A DNA stretch of 64,000 nucleotides from Acidimicrobiaceae bacterium. Its GTDB lineage: Bacteria; Actinomycetota; Acidimicrobiia; Acidimicrobiales; UBA8592. The translations under genes were made by a program, and so were the position numbers. The stretch covers positions 62,001-126,000 of the forward strand of contig JAHECR010000003.1 in NCBI GenBank assembly GCA_024641655.1, in the 5' to 3' direction. Shown here one piece after another: positions 16,295 through 27,051 of the stretch (its first letter is position 1; each line of letters opens with the position of its first letter). The notes beneath the pieces were generated by a model, which saw only the letters and a list, made by a program, of their open reading frames with translations, had not been told where the DNA came from and did not search any database.

Positions 16295-17817
16295 TCCCAC
16301 TCGATCGTTCCGGGTGGCTTCGAGGTGATGTCGTAGGCCACCCGATTGATGCCCGGCACCTCGTTGATGATGCGACTGCTCATCGTCTCGAGCACCTCGT
16401 AGGGGATGCGAGCCCAGTCCGCGGTCATTGCGTCCTCCGAGGTGACGGCGCGGATGATGCACGGGTAGCCGTAGGTCCGTTCATCGCCCATCACGCCCAC
16501 CGCCCGAATATCGGGGAGCACGGCGAACGATTGCCAGATCTGACGATCGAGCCCGGCGCGGTGCAGCTCTTCGCGCACGATGAGGTCGGCGTCCTGGAGG
16601 ATGGCGACCTTGTCCGGGGTCACCTCGCCGATGATGCGCACCCCCAGACCAGGGCCGGGAAACGGCTGCCGCCAGACGATCTCGTCGGGGAGACCGAGAG
16701 CGCTGCCCACCGCACGCACCTCGTCCTTGAACAGGTCACGGAGCGGCTCGACGAGCTCGAAGTCCATGTCCTCGGGCAACCCGCCGACGTTGTGGTGGCT
16801 CTTGATGGTCGACGCGTGCTTGCTCCCCGACTCGATGACGTCGGGGTACAGCGTGCCCTGCACCAGGAACCGCGCGTCCTCGATCCCGCCGGCGGCTCGT
16901 TCGAACAGCCGGATGAACAGCTCGCCGATCGCCTTGCGCTTGGCCTCGGGCTCGGTGACACCAGCAAGCTTCGCGAAGAACTCGTCACCGGCGCGGACGT
17001 GGATCAACTCGATGCCCTGGGTCTTCTGGAAGGTCTCGACGACTTGTTCGCCCTCGTTCTTGCGCATGAGCCCGGTGTCGACGAACACACAGGTGAGCTG
17101 GGCGCCGATCGCCTCGTGCACCAAGGCTGCAGCCACCGCGGAGTCGACGCCGCCGGAAAGCCCGCAGATGGCGCGGCCGCTACCGACCTGGGCCCGCACG
17201 GCAGCGATCTGATCGTCGATGACGTTCGCCATCGTCCAGGTGCGGGCGATCCCCGAGACGTCGAGCCAGCGCTCCAGCACCTGTTGGCCGAACGGGGTAT
17301 GCGACACCTCGGGGTGGTACTGCACACCGCAGATGTGGTCGCTCTCGAACGCGGCAACCGGCGCGTTGATGGTGGAGGCCGTCACCGTGAACCCGTCGGG
17401 CACCTCGCTGATGCAGTCGAAGTGGCTCATCCAGACGTTCTGCTCGGCAGGTTGGCCAGCAAGGAGCCTTCCGCCGGGATGCACGTGCATCGCCGTGCGG
17501 CCGTACTCGCCGGCCTCGAATCGGCTGACGGTGCCACCGAGCTGCTTGGCGATGAGCTGGGCGCCGTAGCAGATCCCCAGGATCGGCACGCCGAGGTCGT
17601 AGATGCCCGGGTCGATGACCGGAGCACCGTTGACGTTCACCGACGCCGGGCCCCCACTGAAGATGATCGCTGCGGGGTTCTTCGCCGCGTACTCCGCCGC
17701 GGTGAGGTCGTTCGCGACGATCTCACTGAACACCTTGGCTTCGCGCACCCGCCGAGCGATCAGCTGCGCGTACTGCGCGCCGAAGTCGACGACGAGAACC
17801 GTGGGGGTGTCGGTCAC
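16291..17817 (-). CDS. guaA: GMP synthase (glutamine-hydrolysing)
   Basis: A 508-residue enzyme that converts XMP to GMP. The N-terminal class I amidotransferase domain has FSGGPASV, the nucleophile elbow GICYGAQ and the HPEVSHT triad His-Glu. The ATP-pyrophosphatase domain has the P-loop [14 protein letters not shown], and the C-terminal dimerisation domain ends in [12 protein letters not shown]. The GTG at 17817 gives the expected start [18 protein letters not shown]; the longer frame reads into upstream sequence. It lies 79 bp after guaB3 on the same strand, so the two purine genes are probably one operon. Confidence 0.97.
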   Translation of the reverse strand: MTDTPTVLVVDFGAQYAQLIARRVREAKVFSEIVANDLTAAEYAAKNPAAIIFSGGPASVNVNGAPVIDPGIYDLGVPILGICYGAQLIAKQLGGTVSRFEAGEYGRTAMHVHPGGRLLAGQPAEQNVWMSHFDCISEVPDGFTVTASTINAPVAAFESDHICGVQYHPEVSHTPFGQQVLERWLDVSGIARTWTMANVIDDQIAAVRAQVGSGRAICGLSGGVDSAVAAALVHEAIGAQLTCVFVDTGLMRKNEGEQVVETFQKTQGIELIHVRAGDEFFAKLAGVTEPEAKRKAIGELFIRLFERAAGGIEDARFLVQGTLYPDVIESGSKHASTIKSHHNVGGLPEDMDFELVEPLRDLFKDEVRAVGSALGLPDEIVWRQPFPGPGLGVRIIGEVTPDKVAILQDADLIVREELHRAGLDRQIWQSFAVLPDIRAVGVMGDERTYGYPCIIRAVTSEDAMTADWARIPYEVLETMSSRIINEVPGINRVAYDITSKPPGTIEWE

Positions 17818-17896
17818 GTGCGGTGCCTCTCGGGATCGGGGGTCGCGCGGTGGGGGCCGAGCAGGTGGCCACGGCGACACGCCGCAGCGAACCCGC

Positions 17897-19057
17897 TCAC
17901 CCCATACCGATGCCCTGGGCCCGCTGGAGCGACTTGCCCTCGGTCTGCAGCGCCGGAGCGACCATGACCTCGGCCTTCTGGAACTCCTTGAGGGACTGGT
18001 ACCCGCAGGTCGCCATCGAAGTGCGTAGCGCACCCATGAGGTTGAGCTTGCCGTCGTTCTCCCGGGCCGGGCCGACGAGGATCTCCTCGAGCGAGCCCCG
18101 CTGAGTGGTCTTCACCCGGGCGCCACGCGGCAGCGTGGGATGGAAGGTCGCCATGCCCCAGTGGTAGCCCTGGCCGGGCGCCTCGTGGGCCGCGGCCAGC
18201 GGTGAACCGACCATCACCGCGTCGGCGCCGCAGACGATGGCCTTGGCGATGTCGCCACCAGTGGCCATGCCCCCGTCGGCGATGACGTGCACGTAGACAC
18301 CCGTCTCGTCGAGGTGTCGCATGCGTGCAGCACGGGCATCGGCGATGGCGGTCGCCTGCGGGACGCCGATGCCGAGTACGCCTCGGCTCGTACACGCGTG
18401 GCCGGGGCCCACGCCGACGAGGATGCCGGCAGCACCCGTGCGCATGAGATGCAGAGCCGCCTCGTAGGACGCGCAGCCGCCGACGATGATCGGCGTGGGG
18501 AACTCACGCACGAACTGCTTGAGGTTGAGCGGCTCGACCGTCTTGGACACGTGCTCGGCGGTGACGACGGTTCCCTGGATGACCAGCAGGTCGAGCTCGG
18601 CGTCGAGAATGGCCTGCGAGAACGCCGCGGTGCGCTGGGGGGTGACCGACGCGCACGACACCACCCCGGCAGCCTTGATCTCTCGGATCCGCTGGGTGAC
18701 GAGCTCCATCTTGACCGGCTCGGCGTACAGCTCCTGCATGCGAAGCGTGGCCTTGTCGGTGGGGAGCTGGGCGATCTCGTCGAAGATCGGCTCGGGATCC
18801 TCGTAGCGGGTCCACAGACCCTCGAGGTTGAGCACCCCGACGCCACCGAGGCGGCCGATCTCGACCGCCGTCGCCGGACTCACGACCCCGTCCATTGCCG
18901 AGGCCATCAAGGGCATCTCGAACGTGAACGCGTCGATCTCCCAGCGGATGTCGACATCCTCGGGGTCCCGGGTGCGCCTGCTGGGGACGATAGCGATGTC
19001 GTCGAAGCCATAGGCCCGACGACCGGACTTACCCAGACCGATCTCGATCTCTGCCAC
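17897..19057 (-). CDS. guaB3: GuaB3-type IMP dehydrogenase-related protein
   Basis: A 386-residue IMPDH/GMPR TIM barrel without CBS domains. It shows [29 protein letters not shown], phosphate-binding [16 protein letters not shown], and a catalytic-type loop [18 protein letters not shown] with Cys in the place of the IMPDH nucleophile. Length and loop match the GuaB3 family of Actinobacteria and Cyanobacteria rather than full IMPDH (about 490-500 residues with CBS). Its place before guaA fits guanine nucleotide synthesis, but whether it has real IMPDH activity here cannot be told. The main guaB is not in the window. Confidence 0.88.
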   Translation of the reverse strand: MAEIEIGLGKSGRRAYGFDDIAIVPSRRTRDPEDVDIRWEIDAFTFEMPLMASAMDGVVSPATAVEIGRLGGVGVLNLEGLWTRYEDPEPIFDEIAQLPTDKATLRMQELYAEPVKMELVTQRIREIKAAGVVSCASVTPQRTAAFSQAILDAELDLLVIQGTVVTAEHVSKTVEPLNLKQFVREFPTPIIVGGCASYEAALHLMRTGAAGILVGVGPGHACTSRGVLGIGVPQATAIADARAARMRHLDETGVYVHVIADGGMATGGDIAKAIVCGADAVMVGSPLAAAHEAPGQGYHWGMATFHPTLPRGARVKTTQRGSLEEILVGPARENDGKLNLMGALRTSMATCGYQSLKEFQKAEVMVAPALQTEGKSLQRAQGIGMG

Positions 19058-19193
19058 GTCCCTACTCCTGTGTTGAGCCGCGAAGAAACGGTCAGTCTAG
19101 TCCTCGTACGGGGGCGGGGAGGGGTGACTGGCGTGACAGTTCACGCGTTGGAGCGCGAAGTGCCCCACCGGTCATGTCGGCCGCACCCAGGGC

Positions 19194-19868
19194 TCAGCGC
19201 GCCAGCGGATCGTCGACCCCGGCAACGATGGCGAGCAACTGGCGAACCATCGCGCCGGTCGCGCCCCACAAGGTGTCACCCAGGAGCTCGAAGAATGTGA
19301 CCGGGCGGACCCGCCCGTCACCCGTCGGCCAGAGCTCCTCACGAAACACGTCGCCCTGCACGAGCTCCGACAGCGGCACGAAGATGATCCGGTCGACCTC
19401 GGCCTGGTTGGCTCGAAGGACCGGTGCCCCGGGCAACGCTGCGACCAGCGGGTGCACGAGTGACCGGCTCCCCACGGTGACGAAGCGGTCGAGCGCCCCG
19501 ATCGCCCTCGGCAGCGTCGGGTCGAGCCCGACCTCCTCGTTCGCCTCTCGCAGCGCGGTCGCCCAGTCATCGGGGTCGCCGGGGTCACGCGCACCCCCCG
19601 GGAAGCTGACCTCGAAGGTATGCGAACGCAGGTGGGCGGCGCGGCGGGTGAGCACGAGCCACGTCTGACCCTCGCTCTCGTACAGCGGCACCAGCACCGC
19701 CGATCGCCGTGACGTGGCGACCTTCCCGACGACGCGCGAACGACGCGCCGCGAGCGCTTCCTCCACCGCCGGGAGCGAGAGGTCGACGTGGTCGACGCCG
19801 GACCATGGCGCCGGTCCCCCCGGTCGCCAGTCGTCGGGTCTCGGGATCCGTTGTGGTCCGCCGCGCAT
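19194..19868 (-). CDS. Nudix hydrolase, CoA pyrophosphatase-like (NudL family)
   Basis: A 224-residue protein with a full Nudix signature of the CoA-diphosphatase kind: LVLTRRAAHLRSHTFEVSFPGG, then DWATALREANEEVGLDP. The LTxRxxxLxxHxxxVxFPGG stretch in front of the Nudix box is the UPF0035/CoAse mark. It would cleave CoA or related acyl-CoA to 4'-phosphopantetheine and 3',5'-ADP. The ATG at 19868 is used. It follows a 53-residue gene by five bases. Confidence 0.82.
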   Translation of the reverse strand: MRGGPQRIPRPDDWRPGGPAPWSGVDHVDLSLPAVEEALAARRSRVVGKVATSRRSAVLVPLYESEGQTWLVLTRRAAHLRSHTFEVSFPGGARDPGDPDDWATALREANEEVGLDPTLPRAIGALDRFVTVGSRSLVHPLVAALPGAPVLRANQAEVDRIIFVPLSELVQGDVFREELWPTGDGRVRPVTFFELLGDTLWGATGAMVRQLLAIVAGVDDPLAR

Positions 19869-19873
19869 GGGGA

Positions 19874-20035
19874 TCAGTCGGCGGCGGCCGCCGCCTCGAC
19901 CAGCGCCTTGAGCAGATCGGGCAGGCCACCCGTCTTCAGATTGGCCATCACCCTTCCCGGGGTGGTTTCGCCGCGCTCCCACTCCATCCACTGGTCGAGG
20001 AGCTTCGCGGGATTGGGAGCCGGACGTTCGGTCAT
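19874..20035 (-). CDS. Small conserved-looking acidic protein
   Basis: A 53-residue protein starting MTERPAPNPAKLLDQWMEWERGE and ending in a LLKALVEAAAAAD helix. The WMEWERGETTPGRVMANLKTGGL core looks like a compact helical domain and has the codon bias of its neighbours. The ATG at 20035 is chosen because the residues before it in the longer frame are Gly-rich and unlike protein. It lies five bases ahead of the Nudix gene, so it is probably in the same transcript. No function is known to me. Confidence 0.6.
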   Translation of the reverse strand: MTERPAPNPAKLLDQWMEWERGETTPGRVMANLKTGGLPDLLKALVEAAAAAD

Positions 20036-20117
20036 TCCCGGATCGTACCCGGCACCACCGCCACCCGACCCACGCCACTGCCTGGTGCCCGGCACCTGCC
20101 AGGCACCGCAAAACGCA

Positions 20118-20149
20118 ACGAGGCCGGATCCGAAAGGACCCGGCCTCGT
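20118..20149 (-). terminator. Terminator of the groES-groEL operon
   Basis: A hairpin with stem ACGAGGCCGG/CCGGCCTCGT-type pairing (20118-20127 with 20140-20149) and inner GGTCC/GGATCC pairing. On the minus strand it is followed by TTGCGTTTT. It lies 17 bases after the groEL stop. Confidence 0.8.
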
Positions 20150-20165
20150 GCAGACTGCGCTGGGA

Positions 20166-22116
<1,951 letters not shown>

Positions 22117-22174
22117 GTCTGCGCGTCTCCTCGCACGATGTGATTCGATGACGGTTGATCGCCCCCGTGGGCCA

Positions 22175-22201
22175 TTGGCACTCTCCGGTGGCGAGTGCTA
22201 A
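22175..22201 (-). promoter_or_regulatory. CIRCE operator for HrcA
   Basis: TTGGCACTC, nine-base spacer, GAGTGCTAA, differing from the consensus TTAGCACTC-N9-GAGTGCTAA by one base in the left arm. It lies 59 bases before the groES start and just after the predicted -10 box. This indicates repression of groES-groEL by HrcA, whose gene is not in the window. Confidence 0.93.
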
Positions 22202-22229
22202 CGATACGCCTCTGCCCGGGCAAATCCAA
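22201..22229 (-). promoter_or_regulatory. Predicted groES-groEL promoter
   Basis: On the minus strand, TTGGAT (22224-22229), 17 bases, then TATCGT (22201-22206), directly before the CIRCE operator with one base shared. Spacing and position fit a sigma-70-type promoter blocked by HrcA. Only sequence evidence. Confidence 0.55.
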
Positions 22230-22278
22230 ACGGGAACGTCAGGTTCACGCGCGATCTGCGTCCGGCAGGTTCGCGGGC

Positions 22279-22836
22279 TCAGACGGGCAGCACCGGATCG
22301 ATGCCCAGATCGGCGTAGGTCGCCACCGGCAGGTACGTCATCCCCCGCGCTTCCACCAGGGCTCGTGCCGTGTCGCCACGGTCGATCAAGGTGGCCACAG
22401 CCACGCACCGGGCGCCTGTTGCCTCCACCGCGTCGACGGCTTTGAGCAGTGACCCGCCCGTCGTGATGGCGTCCTCGACGATCAAGCACCGGTCGCCGGA
22501 GCCGAGTCGGGCGCCTTCGATGAGCTGGTTGGTGCCCCGGCCCTTGGGCTCCTTGCGGACGAAGAACCATCGGCATCGCACCACTCCGGCGATGCCGATG
22601 GTGAGCGCGTCGGCGCCCAGCGTCGGCCCGCCCACACAATCGAACTCCACCCCGGCGAGACGAGCCAGGTCGACGATCGCCCGACTGGCGATCTCGAGGT
22701 CGTCGAAATGCGCGGTGGCGAGCTTGCCGTCGACGAAGTCGGCACTCATCGCCCCCGAGGCCAGCCGCACCGGCTCGGGCAGACGCCGCAGACCCTTCTC
22801 CTTGACGATCGCGATGGCCTGCTCTCGAATGCTCAT
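22279..22836 (-). CDS. pyrE: Orotate phosphoribosyltransferase
   Basis: A 185-residue type I phosphoribosyltransferase that makes OMP from orotate and PRPP in pyrimidine synthesis. It has VRLASGAMSADFVDGKLA, GGPTLGADALTIGIA, the basic loop WFFVRKEPKGRGTNQLIEG, and the PRPP-binding motif CLIVEDAITTGGS. The start at 22836 (MSIREQAIAIVKEKG) is the natural N-terminus; the longer frame adds unlikely sequence. It stands alone, 78 bases upstream of the CIRCE region on the same strand. Confidence 0.92.
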   Translation of the reverse strand: MSIREQAIAIVKEKGLRRLPEPVRLASGAMSADFVDGKLATAHFDDLEIASRAIVDLARLAGVEFDCVGGPTLGADALTIGIAGVVRCRWFFVRKEPKGRGTNQLIEGARLGSGDRCLIVEDAITTGGSLLKAVDAVEATGARCVAVATLIDRGDTARALVEARGMTYLPVATYADLGIDPVLPV

Positions 22837-22995
22837 TGTCGGTCGTGGCGCTGGGGCCACCGCTCCCCCATGTCGGCTGCGGACTCCGGCAAGTCTGCCG
22901 TCGAAGTGCCCGACGTGCCACCCACCGGGCCCTTCGATGCCTGGCACCGTGTCGGTCGGTCGGGTCAGCGCGGCCCGGGACGCTAGTTTCGTGCC

Positions 22996-23619
22996 ATGAC
23001 CGAGTTACTGGTGGTGGGCGACGATGGGGTCATGCGGTGCTGGTGGCCCGGTGACGACGCCCGGTACCGGAGCTACCACGACGACGAGTGGGGCATGCCC
23101 GTCGTCGACGACACGCGCCTGTTCGAGAAGATCTGTCTCGAGGGCTTCCAGTCGGGCCTCGCCTGGATCACGATCCTGCGCAAGCGGGACAACTTCCGGG
23201 CAGCATTCGCGGGGTTCGACATCGCAACGGTTGCAGGCTTCGGACCCGACGATGTCGAGCGACTCCTCGCCGACGCCGGCATCGTCCGACATCGGGCGAA
23301 GATCGAATCGACCATCAACAACGCCCGGCGTGCCCTCGAGCTGATCGACTCGGAGGGGTCGCTCGCCTCGTTCTTCTGGGCCTTCGAGCCCGACGAGCGC
23401 GAACGCAGCGCCGACGGGCAGGGGGCGATCCCCTCCACCACACCCACCTCGACCCGGCTCAGCAAGGAGCTCAAGTCTCGGGGCTTCACCTGGGTGGGTC
23501 CCACGACCGTCTACGCCTTCATGCAAGCCATGGGCATGGTCAACGACCACCTGCCGGGCTGCGACGCCCACGACCGCGTCGAACAAGCCCGCAAGGCGAT
23601 GGCCCGAGCCGTGCGGTGA
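22996..23619 (+). CDS. tag: DNA-3-methyladenine glycosylase I
   Basis: A 207-residue HhH-fold repair enzyme that removes 3-methyladenine from DNA. It shows MRCWWPGDDARYRSYHDDEWGMP with the zinc Cys and His, LFEKICLEGFQSGLAWITILRKR with the catalytic-site Glu and Trp, and C-terminal MVNDHLPGCDAHD with the second zinc His and Cys. All four zinc ligands of Tag are present. It is divergent from pyrE. Confidence 0.93.
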   Translation: MTELLVVGDDGVMRCWWPGDDARYRSYHDDEWGMPVVDDTRLFEKICLEGFQSGLAWITILRKRDNFRAAFAGFDIATVAGFGPDDVERLLADAGIVRHRAKIESTINNARRALELIDSEGSLASFFWAFEPDERERSADGQGAIPSTTPTSTRLSKELKSRGFTWVGPTTVYAFMQAMGMVNDHLPGCDAHDRVEQARKAMARAVR

Positions 23620-23637
23620 ACCCCGCCACCGGATCGA

Positions 23638-23700
23638 CCCGGAACAATGCCGTCATGGCCCGGAACAATGCCGTCATGGCCCGGAACAATGCCGTCATGG
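23638..23700 (+). repeat. Three perfect 21-bp tandem repeats carrying ATG codons
   Basis: CCCGGAACAATGCCGTCATG plus a final G is repeated exactly at 23638, 23659 and 23680. Because the unit is 21 bases it keeps the frame, and each copy supplies an in-frame ATG (23655, 23676, 23697) for the lipoprotein gene, encoding reiterated MARNNAV. Perfect identity suggests a recent expansion that can slip. Confidence 0.9.
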
Positions 23701-24347
23701 CACAGCGCACGGCGCCGAGGACAACCCACGGCGCCCCGGGGGCCGTGCGACGTGGGCCCACCCGACGAGTGATCCCCGTGCTCGTGGCCGCTGCTGCGAT
23801 CAGCCTTTCGGGGTGCTCGAGCCAGGACAGGCTGGTGATCGCCAATCCGTGCGAACAAGCGATCCAGGTGTTCACCGGATGGGAGGACCACGCGTCGGTG
23901 ATCGTCGAGGCCCGGGCAACGGCCGAGGTCTCCGGCTTCTGGGACGAGGGCGCCACTTTGCGCCTTCCCGCCGTCGACGTCGAGTTTCCCGCGGTGAAGG
24001 TCTCCGACGGGCCAGGCGATTCCTATGAAGCCGGCATCCCTGTCGAGGTGTGCGGCCCGGGCGCGGATCGAACCGTCGACGTCGTCGTTGCCCGCACCCT
24101 CGCCGACGGTGACTTCCGTGTCGACATCCACACGTACGGGAATACATCCGAGACCGCCGCGTCCGCGATCCTCGCCCGGGCCTCGGTCACGACCGCGAGC
24201 ACCGCGGTCAACCCTGCGCTGGAACGGGTCCGGATCGAGGTTCCCGTCGATGTCGACGTCGACGCGCTGATCGCGGCGGCCCGAGACCTGCACGCGGGCA
24301 GCGTGCTGTACGACTGCCGTTCGTACCCGTGCAGCTACGAGTCCTGA
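23697..24347 (+). CDS. Putative lipoprotein of unknown function
   Basis: At least 216 residues, with a basic n-region, a hydrophobic stretch (VIPVLVAAAAISLSGC) and a lipobox LSGC, followed by an exported domain with Cys pairs (NPCEQ, EVCGPG, YDCRSYPC). The n-region contains TRRVIPVL, so Tat export is possible. The start is unclear: three in-frame ATGs lie in the 21-bp repeats, and the GTG at 23745 would give the most usual signal peptide. In that case the repeats are untranslated leader. No domain is recognised. It follows tag by 77 bp. Confidence 0.65.
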   Translation: MAQRTAPRTTHGAPGAVRRGPTRRVIPVLVAAAAISLSGCSSQDRLVIANPCEQAIQVFTGWEDHASVIVEARATAEVSGFWDEGATLRLPAVDVEFPAVKVSDGPGDSYEAGIPVEVCGPGADRTVDVVVARTLADGDFRVDIHTYGNTSETAASAILARASVTTASTAVNPALERVRIEVPVDVDVDALIAAARDLHAGSVLYDCRSYPCSYES

Positions 24348-24392
24348 AGGCGCTGTCGCGGCGACGAGAAGCCGGGGGCGTAACCTCGCGAC

Positions 24393-25571
24393 GTGAGCCA
24401 CCCGGGCGATCCGTTCATCAAGGCGAGCATGCGTGAGTTCGGTGAGACCATCTTCGCCGCCATGTCCGCGTTGGCCGAACGCACGGGGGCCATCAACCTC
24501 GGACAGGGTTTCCCCGACACCGACGGCCCGGCAGTGGTCGCCGAAGCTGCGATCCAGGCGATACGCGATGGGCACAACCAGTACCCGCCCGGGCCCGGCA
24601 TCGCCCCGCTGCGCGCGGCCATAGCGGCCCACCAGGCAGCCTTCTACGGCCTGCGCTTCGACCCCGACACCGAGGTGCTCGTCACCGCCGGCGCCACCGA
24701 GGCGATCGCCGCGTCACTGTTGGCGCTGCTCGAAGTCGGCGACGAGGTGGTGACCTTCGAGCCCTACTACGACAGCTATGCCGCGTCGATCGCCATGGCA
24801 GGTGGCGTGCGGCGGGTGGTGACCTTGCGGCCACCCGCCTATGACTTCGACGACGGCGAGCTTCGCGCCGCCATCGGGCCACGAACCCGGGCGATCCTGC
24901 TGAACTCCCCCCACAATCCCACTGGCAAGGTGTTCGCCGACCACGAGCTCCGACTGATCGCCGAGCTCTGCGTGGAGCACGACCTGATCGCCATCACCGA
25001 CGAGGTCTACGAGCATCTCGTGTTCGAAGGCGTCCACCAGCCGTTGATCGGCTATCCCGGGATGCGCGACCGCACCGTGCAGATCTCCTCGGCGGGGAAG
25101 ACGTTCAGCTTCACCGGGTGGAAGATCGGCTGGGTCTGCGCGCAGCCCGCGCTCCTGGCGGCGGTCCGCACCACCAAGCAGTTCCTCACCTATGTGAACG
25201 GCGCTCCGTTCCAGCACGCCATCGCCGCGGCGTTGGATCTGCCTCGCTCCTACTACGACGAGTACCTCGCGGACATGGCGACGAAACGCAACCGGCTCTG
25301 CGCCGGGCTGGACGCGGCGGGCTTCAACGTGTTCGAACCGGCAGGCACCTATTTCGTCACCGCCGACATCAGGCCCCTCGGTTTTCACGACGGAGCCGCC
25401 TTCTGCCTCGAGCTACCCGAGCGTTGTGGCGTGGTCGCCGTCCCGACGGTCGTGTTCTACGACAACGTCGAGGAGGGACGTCACCTGGTGCGGTTCGCAT
25501 TCTGCAAGCGCCTCGAGGTGCTCGATGAGGCCGTCGAGCGCCTTTCGGGATTGCGAGGTGGGAAACGGTGA
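24393..25571 (+). CDS. Class I PLP aminotransferase (glutamine transaminase/DapC-like)
   Basis: A 392-residue fold-type I aminotransferase. It shows INLGQGFPDTDGP, YPPGPGIAPLRAAIAAH, VTAGATEAIAASLLAL, NSPHNPTGKVF (Asn for the PLP O3'), ITDEVYEHLVF, and the PLP lysine in SSAGKTFSFTGWKIGW. These are marks of the kynurenine/glutamine transaminase K, YbdL and DapC group. The GTG start at 24393 is followed by the expected N-terminus. It overlaps the next gene, an omega-amidase-type nitrilase, by GTGA. That partner favours glutamine-dependent transamination of keto acids such as the methionine precursor over DapC activity, but this is inference. Confidence 0.85.
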   Translation: MSHPGDPFIKASMREFGETIFAAMSALAERTGAINLGQGFPDTDGPAVVAEAAIQAIRDGHNQYPPGPGIAPLRAAIAAHQAAFYGLRFDPDTEVLVTAGATEAIAASLLALLEVGDEVVTFEPYYDSYAASIAMAGGVRRVVTLRPPAYDFDDGELRAAIGPRTRAILLNSPHNPTGKVFADHELRLIAELCVEHDLIAITDEVYEHLVFEGVHQPLIGYPGMRDRTVQISSAGKTFSFTGWKIGWVCAQPALLAAVRTTKQFLTYVNGAPFQHAIAAALDLPRSYYDEYLADMATKRNRLCAGLDAAGFNVFEPAGTYFVTADIRPLGFHDGAAFCLELPERCGVVAVPTVVFYDNVEEGRHLVRFAFCKRLEVLDEAVERLSGLRGGKR

Positions 25572-26332
25572 AGATCGCGGCCATCCAGCACGACATCGTC
25601 TGGGAGTCCCCCGACGACAACTTCAGGGCCTTGACGCCGCGTATCGAGGAGGCGGCTGCAACCGGCGCGCGATTGATCGCGCTGACCGAGATGTACTCCA
25701 ACGGATTCTCGATGCGCACCGATGTCATCGCCGAACCCGTCGACGGGCCCAGCACCCGATTCCTCGTGGAGCAGGCGGCTCGAACCGGGACATGGGTGTG
25801 CGGCTCGCTTCCCGAGCAGGCGATGGGGCTCGACCGCCCGCAGAACTGCCTCGTCCTTGCGTCGCCCGATGGCGTGGTGCACCGCTACGCCAAGCGACAC
25901 CGCTTCTCCTATGCCGGTGAGGACGCACACTACGCAGCGGGCTCCGACCTGGTCACCGTCGACGTGGAGGGCGTACGGGTAAGCCTGTTCATCTGCTTCG
26001 ACCTGCGGTTCGCACCCGACTTCTGGCGCCGCGCCGTGGCCACCGACCTGTATGTGGTCGTGGCCAATTGGCCGGCCTCGCGCCGCGAGCACTGGCTGAC
26101 GCTCCTGCGCGCTCGTGCCATCGAGAACCAGGCCTACGTGCTGGGCGTCAATCGCGTCGGTCGTGGCGACGGCCTGGACTATTCCGGCGACAGCCGCATC
26201 CTGGGCCCCTCGGGCGAGGAGCTCGCATCAGCGCCCGCGGAAGAGACTGCCCTCCTGGTCGCCGACGTCGAACCCGCGCTGGTGGCCGAGGTCCGCAAGC
26301 GATTCCCGTTCCGTCTCGACCGCGACGGCTGA
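25568..26332 (+). CDS. Nitrilase-superfamily amidohydrolase, omega-amidase (YafV/Nit2-like)
   Basis: A 254-residue carbon-nitrogen hydrolase with the Glu-Lys-Cys triad: Glu in LIALTEMYSNGF, Lys in HRYAKRHRFSYAGE, Cys in VSLFICFDLRFAPDFWR. The ICFDLRFP pattern and the FSYAGE loop are those of YafV/Nit2 omega-amidases, which hydrolyse 2-oxoglutaramate to 2-oxoglutarate. The GTG start overlaps the aminotransferase stop. Together they would form the transaminase-omega-amidase route that pulls glutamine transamination forward. Confidence 0.85.
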   Translation: MKIAAIQHDIVWESPDDNFRALTPRIEEAAATGARLIALTEMYSNGFSMRTDVIAEPVDGPSTRFLVEQAARTGTWVCGSLPEQAMGLDRPQNCLVLASPDGVVHRYAKRHRFSYAGEDAHYAAGSDLVTVDVEGVRVSLFICFDLRFAPDFWRRAVATDLYVVVANWPASRREHWLTLLRARAIENQAYVLGVNRVGRGDGLDYSGDSRILGPSGEELASAPAEETALLVADVEPALVAEVRKRFPFRLDRDG

Positions 26333-26358
26333 GGGTTCGGCCCCGACACGCGGACCAG

Positions 26359-27030
26359 CTAGTGCTGGAGCCGGCCGTCGACGATGTGCACGGTGCGGTC
26401 GGTGTGATCGGCCATGCGCTCGTCGTGGGTGACGACGACGGCCGCAACCCCGCGCCCTTTCACCTCGAAGGCGATCAGCTCCATCACCTGCTCGCCGAGT
26501 GCCGTGTCGAGCGCCGACGTCGGCTCGTCGAAGAGCACGAGACCGGGTTTGTTCATCAGCGCCCGCCCGATCGCGACCCGTTGACGCTCGCCGCCCGACA
26601 GGGCATCGGGAAGGTTGCCGCGGCGCGCACCGAGGCCGAGTTCGTCGAGGAGCAGATCGGCGCGTGCCTTCGCCGCCGACCCTCCCCGGCGGTTCATCTC
26701 CGCGACGACGAGGAGGTTCTCACGCGCCGTCAGGAAGGGAACGAGGTTCACGGACTGGAAGACGAAACCGACGCTCGCGCCCCGGAATGCGGTGAGCGCC
26801 TTGTCGTCGTAGGTGGAGATGTCCTTGCCGGCGACGCACACCGACCCGGAGCTCGGGCGCAGAAGGCCTCCGGCAATCGACAGGAGCGTGGTCTTGCCCG
26901 AGCCCGAGGGCCCGACGAGGGCGACGACCTCCCCGTCGTCGACGCTCAGCGTGGCGTGGTCGAGCGCGACGATCTCGTCGTCGCCTGACCGGTAGACCTT
27001 GCTGACCTCGTGGAGCTCCAGTGCGTGCAC
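26359..27030 (-). CDS. ABC transporter ATP-binding protein (MacB/LolD/DevA type)
   Basis: A 223-residue ATPase with Walker A GPSGSGKTTLL, Q-loop FVFQSVNLVPFLTARENL, signature LSGGERQRVAIGRAL, Walker B LVLFDEPTSALD, and H-loop VVVTHD. Compact size and the VNLVPFLTARENL pattern fit the exporters that work with FtsX-like permeases. The GTG start has AGAGGA upstream. It is last in a three-gene minus-strand unit with two permeases (28202-29326, 27052-28146). Confidence 0.9.
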   Translation of the reverse strand: MHALELHEVSKVYRSGDDEIVALDHATLSVDDGEVVALVGPSGSGKTTLLSIAGGLLRPSSGSVCVAGKDISTYDDKALTAFRGASVGFVFQSVNLVPFLTARENLLVVAEMNRRGGSAAKARADLLLDELGLGARRGNLPDALSGGERQRVAIGRALMNKPGLVLFDEPTSALDTALGEQVMELIAFEVKGRGVAAVVVTHDERMADHTDRTVHIVDGRLQH

Positions 27031-27051
27031 GCGAAAGTCCTCTCGGGTCGC

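Noticed and set aside
23638-23700. CRISPR array
   Set aside because: The three repeats are directly joined with no spacers, so this is a simple tandem repeat.
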